Shown here: piece by piece, positions 60,514 through 64,000 of the stretch
Numbering within the stretch: the stretch's first letter is position 1
How the letters are laid out: each line of letters opens with the position of its first letter
Assembly: GCA_905182995.1 (NCBI GenBank)
Contig: CAJJDP010000046.1
Coordinates: forward strand, 128,488-192,487
Length of the DNA: 64,000 nucleotides
DNA from: Paramecium octaurelia
Lineage: Eukaryota > Ciliophora > Oligohymenophorea > Peniculida > Parameciidae
Direction: 5' to 3'
Position numbers and translations under genes: made by a program
Notes under the pieces: model-generated
Databases searched by the model: none
Seen by the model: the letters and a program-made list of their open reading frames with translations, nothing else
What the model was told of the DNA's origin: nothing

Positions 60514-62769
60514 TCATCTTTCAATTTACATGGCTTCATGAACTTAAGATTCATTACGATTGAATTCTTCGTTGTCGAGTTCAATAGTATTTGATTGCTC
60601 CTATTTTATGATTAGGATGTCATTAAATGAGTTATTTTTCTATACTAACTTGTATCCTTTATTCTTGGCTACAAATAAAAGAGCAGCAAATAACTTACTC
60701 TTACTGATTTTCTCATTTATAATCAAAGGCATCGTCTTTTCTATTTTAATGAATTCAACCTATCCTTTAATCTCATCAATAACTCGTTCCAAAATGACCT
60801 ACAATTGTTTAATTGTAATTGGCTCATTATTATTATTAGCTTATACTCTAAAAGGCAATATATAGTATTCTAAGTCATTCTAATAATTTTCTATCATATA
60901 ATTGGTCTCTTCTAATTACACTTAGATTTGTATTTCATCCAATCCAAAATTTTCTGGTCCTGCTATGGGAACTGCCTGTTATTGTTCTTCTTCTTCCAAG
61001 AATCCAGTATACTCCCTTGTAAAGTACTCGAAATAACGATAATAATCAAAATCTTAACAATTATCAGCTAAGCATTTTAATGTCAATTCTCTTTGACCAA
61101 AGTCCCTTTAAGTATTTCCAACTGTATTTAAAATAAGAAACCTATTTAAATCTGCTGCATCGTCAAAATTAAATGTATCCGGATATATCTTCTTTTGTTT
61201 CTTCTTAACATTTGTCTGTTATTATTATTGTGCTGCTTATTGTTAATTATTAGTTTTTTGTATCTATTATTATTCTTCATAAGGCGCTAAATCTTAATCG
61301 AATTCTTCTTCCTATTCTAAATCCCATTCATCTATTGGAGCATTCACATCATTAAAAATATCCTGAAATTACTATTAATAACTGAGTTATTTCATCTCTT
61401 CTTACATTTAAGCTTATTTTTCGGCTGTCTCTTTTTATTACCTTTAAAATTGTTCTTTTAAAATCTTTTTCTTTTCTTGATTTATTTTGAATTGCTCTAA
61501 TTGTAACTGCTTCTATTCTGCAGTTAATTATAAATTATTATTTTCATTTAGTTAATCCTCAGCAAAAGGATCAGGCAGAAGCTCAGGCAATTAGTTATTG
61601 AATTCTTCAACATCCATCTGATTAATCTACTGAACTAAATTCTAAGCACCCTCTTACTGATTTCTTTTGTAATTTTGATTTTCCCCCTGTGAGGGCCCTG
61701 AATCAATATTTAATTGTGCAATTTTGTTTCTCAAAAGTACATCTTATTGATCGATATCTATTTCGGTTGGATTAATTTTAAGTTATTATTAATATTACTG
61801 ATTCAGACTTATGAATTATTGTTCTTCAACACTTAATTAAGACAGAGATTACTATTATTAGTCAATTGTTTGTTGTGCCTATTTTAATTTTTCATCGTAA
61901 ACGCGAAAATCATTGATAAATTTCTCAATAGCAATTTATTAACTTTTTTCCAACTTGGCAGATTGAGTATCTTTCTTATTGAGTAGGTATTTGTATCTCT
62001 CTCTAAAATCATTAATTTCATTGAAACTCATCTTGAATTATTTGGAGACTAGATTAGAATAGTCTAAGACCGAAGTGTCTATTTCCAACTTGATAAAGCC
62101 TGTCAAAATGTTCTTGTTCTGCTCATTTACTTTCAAGAGTTAATCAGGATCAATTATAATGGCTAGATTCTCATCGAATTAAGGGTTGTAAATAATTAAG
62201 GTATTCAAGTCCTGCATATCTAAGGATTTGCTGGTTTGATTAAAGAATGGGTTGATTTAAAGTGTATCATATTGATGAGTGTAAGGTTTGAAATCAAGAG
62301 TAGATTCACCATATTTAGTTATCTCTTTGAGTTCCACGTTTCGATTGAGATGAATAGTTTTCTATGTTACTTATTGCGGTTACTAGTGTTGTTTGCTTTT
62401 CTTTTAGGGAGGAACATTCGGGACGGTGGTTGTGTCATAGGCTCTCAATAAATTAACCTTTAACTTGAGACTCTCCACGTAGGTTCTATCTACTCTATTG
62501 GAGTAGAGCCAGACCAAGGCATCAAGATATAAGGCACTTTTGTTCATGTCATCAACGTCAATCAATCTGATTTAATTGGTAATGTCAAAGTCAAAGACTC
62601 TTTCTGACAATCCTTTTTGCATGCATTTGAGAATCTCATTGAGAATTTCATTCTGTTCATCATCTGAGTCATCGCTATTTTCTGGTTTATTGGGTTGATC
62701 AATCTATATTTCGATTTCTTCTTCTTGGTGTGTTTTCAGATCAGATAGATATTATTATAATTTTGACAT
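60514..62769 (-). CDS. Condensin subunit CAP-H (Barren, kleisin)
   Basis: 751 residues in one frame without introns, rare in this window. N-terminal part (residues ~50-115: FDFDITNQIRLIDVDDMNKS, ALYLDALVWLYSNRVDRTYV) resembles the Barren N-terminus, where ASTTLxASxKIYxxRVDSVH contacts SMC2. The long middle is acidic and Gln-rich (QQQ runs from TAA/CAA). The C-terminus has a winged-helix-like end: ITIKQLQVILERVIDEI, then KISKSKLFAALLFVAKNKGY-KL and FNDILII, matching the CAP-H LxFAALLHLANExxLxL pattern. As a kleisin it would close the SMC2-SMC4 ring. CAP-H is preferred over CAP-H2 because of the N-terminal RVD motif. Confidence 0.72.
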
Positions 62770-62848
62770 TGAATAGATCATCAAAATTCTGAACATTAAA
62801 GCTCAAAAAATCATTAAAATATTTATAGGACTGATAATTTCAAATATA

Positions 62849-63873
62849 ATGAATAAATAATACATACCAGCCAAAGCACAAGAAAAAATATTTGCTTTAA
62901 TTCTCAAAAGACCTGAAAATTTGAATTGTGCCGACTGTGCAACAAAAGGACCTAGATGGGTCAGCCTAGATTACGGAATATTCATATGTATGGATTGCGC
63001 AGGTTTAACTTCATTTCTCATTTATTAGGAGCCCATCGAACATTAGGTCCTAGTGTTACTAGAGTAAGGTCAACCAATATCGATGGGTGGTATTAAGAAA
63101 ATATCGACATTATGGAATCTATCGGCAATGGCACTGCAAATTCCTATTGGGAAAATAAAATGCCAAAAGATTTTATGTAAATAATTCCAAATATCCCTCA
63201 AATAGCAAACCTACCATTAATTAAGGTCTAGATTCATTAATTCGATTCGTCTAAGAGAAGTATGTTAAAAAGAGATTCATACCTTAAATATCTTGTCCTG
63301 ATCCCAAACAACAATACATTCTAACCAAAACGTAGTATTCACCCTATATTCTTAATTAGAACAGTCAAGCCTTTTTATTTCAATCAATAAGAGACAAAGG
63401 TAGAGGAACCTAAAGTAAAATTGGGTGATTTGATCGATTTGGATGATGACTTATTCGGAGTCAAGAAACCAATTGTACAAGTCGAAGAAACCCAAGGATA
63501 AAATACTCATTAAGGTACTACTAGATCATTGTCACCTGAGAAGGATTTCAGTGAATTTGTACAATCAACTCCTCATGTCCATCAACCAATCCATTCACTA
63601 CCTTCTCTGGACATACTTACACTCTACAAATCAGAATCGCAATAGACATAATAGTCATAACAAATTATACCTAATAAGAACTCGAATTATGCTTATTTAT
63701 CAAATATGGGACAATAATAAAATAATGGGTTTTATAATTAGTAACCAAACTATTAACACCTTTATTAATAGTAATAACTGTAGTAATAGCCATTCCCATA
63801 TTAATAATAAAAGTTTTAACAACCAATTCAATCGAATGGACCCATCAATATTATGGATTTATATTCAAAATGA
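62849..63873 (+). CDS. ArfGAP-domain protein
   Basis: 313 residues; introns 63003-63028, 63177-63205 and 63332-63359. The ArfGAP zinc finger shows NLNCADCATKGPRWVSLDYG (C-x2-C), then FICMDCAGAHRTLGPSVTRV (second C-x2-C with the catalytic Arg in HRTLG), and ANSYWENKMPKDF. The rest of the domain reaches residue ~130 (FVQEKYVKKRF). The tail is acidic, then Gln/Pro/Asn-rich, with a possible endocytic-type acidic LIDLDDDLFG motif. Proteins of this layout switch off Arf on Golgi or endosomal membranes. Divergent from the condensin gene, 79 bp between ATGs. Confidence 0.93.
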
Positions 63874-64000
63874 TATTTATTTAGATAATAATTTAGAAAA
63901 TTATTATAGATCAATAGATAGATTTTTAATTGAATTCCAATTCCTCTCATTTCTTCCTGCACATTGCACAATAGAAGTTCATATCTTGTGCCAATTATGC
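63874..64000 (-). CDS. Possible 3' end of a gene cut by the window edge
   Basis: On the minus strand a frame reads IIGTRYELLLCNVQEEMRGI from the window edge, in DNA of higher GC than the spacer after the ArfGAP gene. The end is not clear. Too short to identify. Confidence 0.25.

Noticed and set aside
63387-63414. Alternative 28 nt intron with GTC donor and AAG acceptor in the ArfGAP gene
   Set aside because: The intron 63332-63359 has a normal GTA donor and TAG acceptor and restores the same frame.

Overview
The window reads as macronuclear DNA of a ciliate, most likely Paramecium. It is very AT-rich. TAA and TAG fall inside nearly every recognisable gene at Gln positions, and only TGA ends genes. 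Almost all introns are 19-32 nt, begin GT(A) and end TAG, AAG or CAG. Genes lie on both strands with intergenic gaps often of 12-80 bp. All genes were decoded with the TGA-only-stop code, and exon joins were set by reading frame and family similarity; no computation was run.

Layout. 1-7000: a short mitochondrial-type SSU rRNA fragment, a decayed gene, a coiled-coil gene and a divergent pair of MORN-repeat genes. 7000-12250: Sec61 beta, Nop10, an unknown gene, a SERINC membrane protein, a Rab-like GTPase with a C-terminal hydrophobic tail and a stomatin-like gene. 12260-16800: organellar LepA/GUF1, a small membrane protein whose frame needs a -1 shift, a coiled-coil gene and organellar ribosome recycling factor. 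16800-25000: a basic protein, an ankyrin+bromodomain protein, two protein kinases (one NEK-like with a long polyQ) and a small acidic/basic protein. 26139-30108: one large single-pass surface protein. 30109-37629: a gene-poor, AT-rich block whose clearest content is two convergent 75-codon genes for near-identical cysteine-rich secreted peptides, carried on a ~360 bp inverted repeat. 37630-50780: ribosomal proteins eL18, eL8 and eS17, a membrane-anchored pepsin-like protease, a SPAG1/RPAP3-like TPR protein, EF-hand and zinc-finger proteins, a fused YeeE/YedE transporter, a RING-like protein and an AGC kinase. 51000-64000: an unknown Q-rich gene, a GSK3-like kinase 21 bp from a divergent CSN6-like MPN gene, a methyltransferase, VPS26, a small membrane protein, a coiled-coil gene, condensin CAP-H and an ArfGAP.

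Most genes are unrelated housekeeping, signalling and cilium-type functions packed tightly, with several start-to-start pairs likely sharing promoters. One functional neighbourhood is visible: LepA and RRF, both with leader-like N-termini, lie within 4.5 kb and serve organellar translation. The most novel-looking item is the pair of secreted 8-cysteine peptide genes: their mature parts are identical and they share a 37 bp upstream block, while their leader/propeptides differ.
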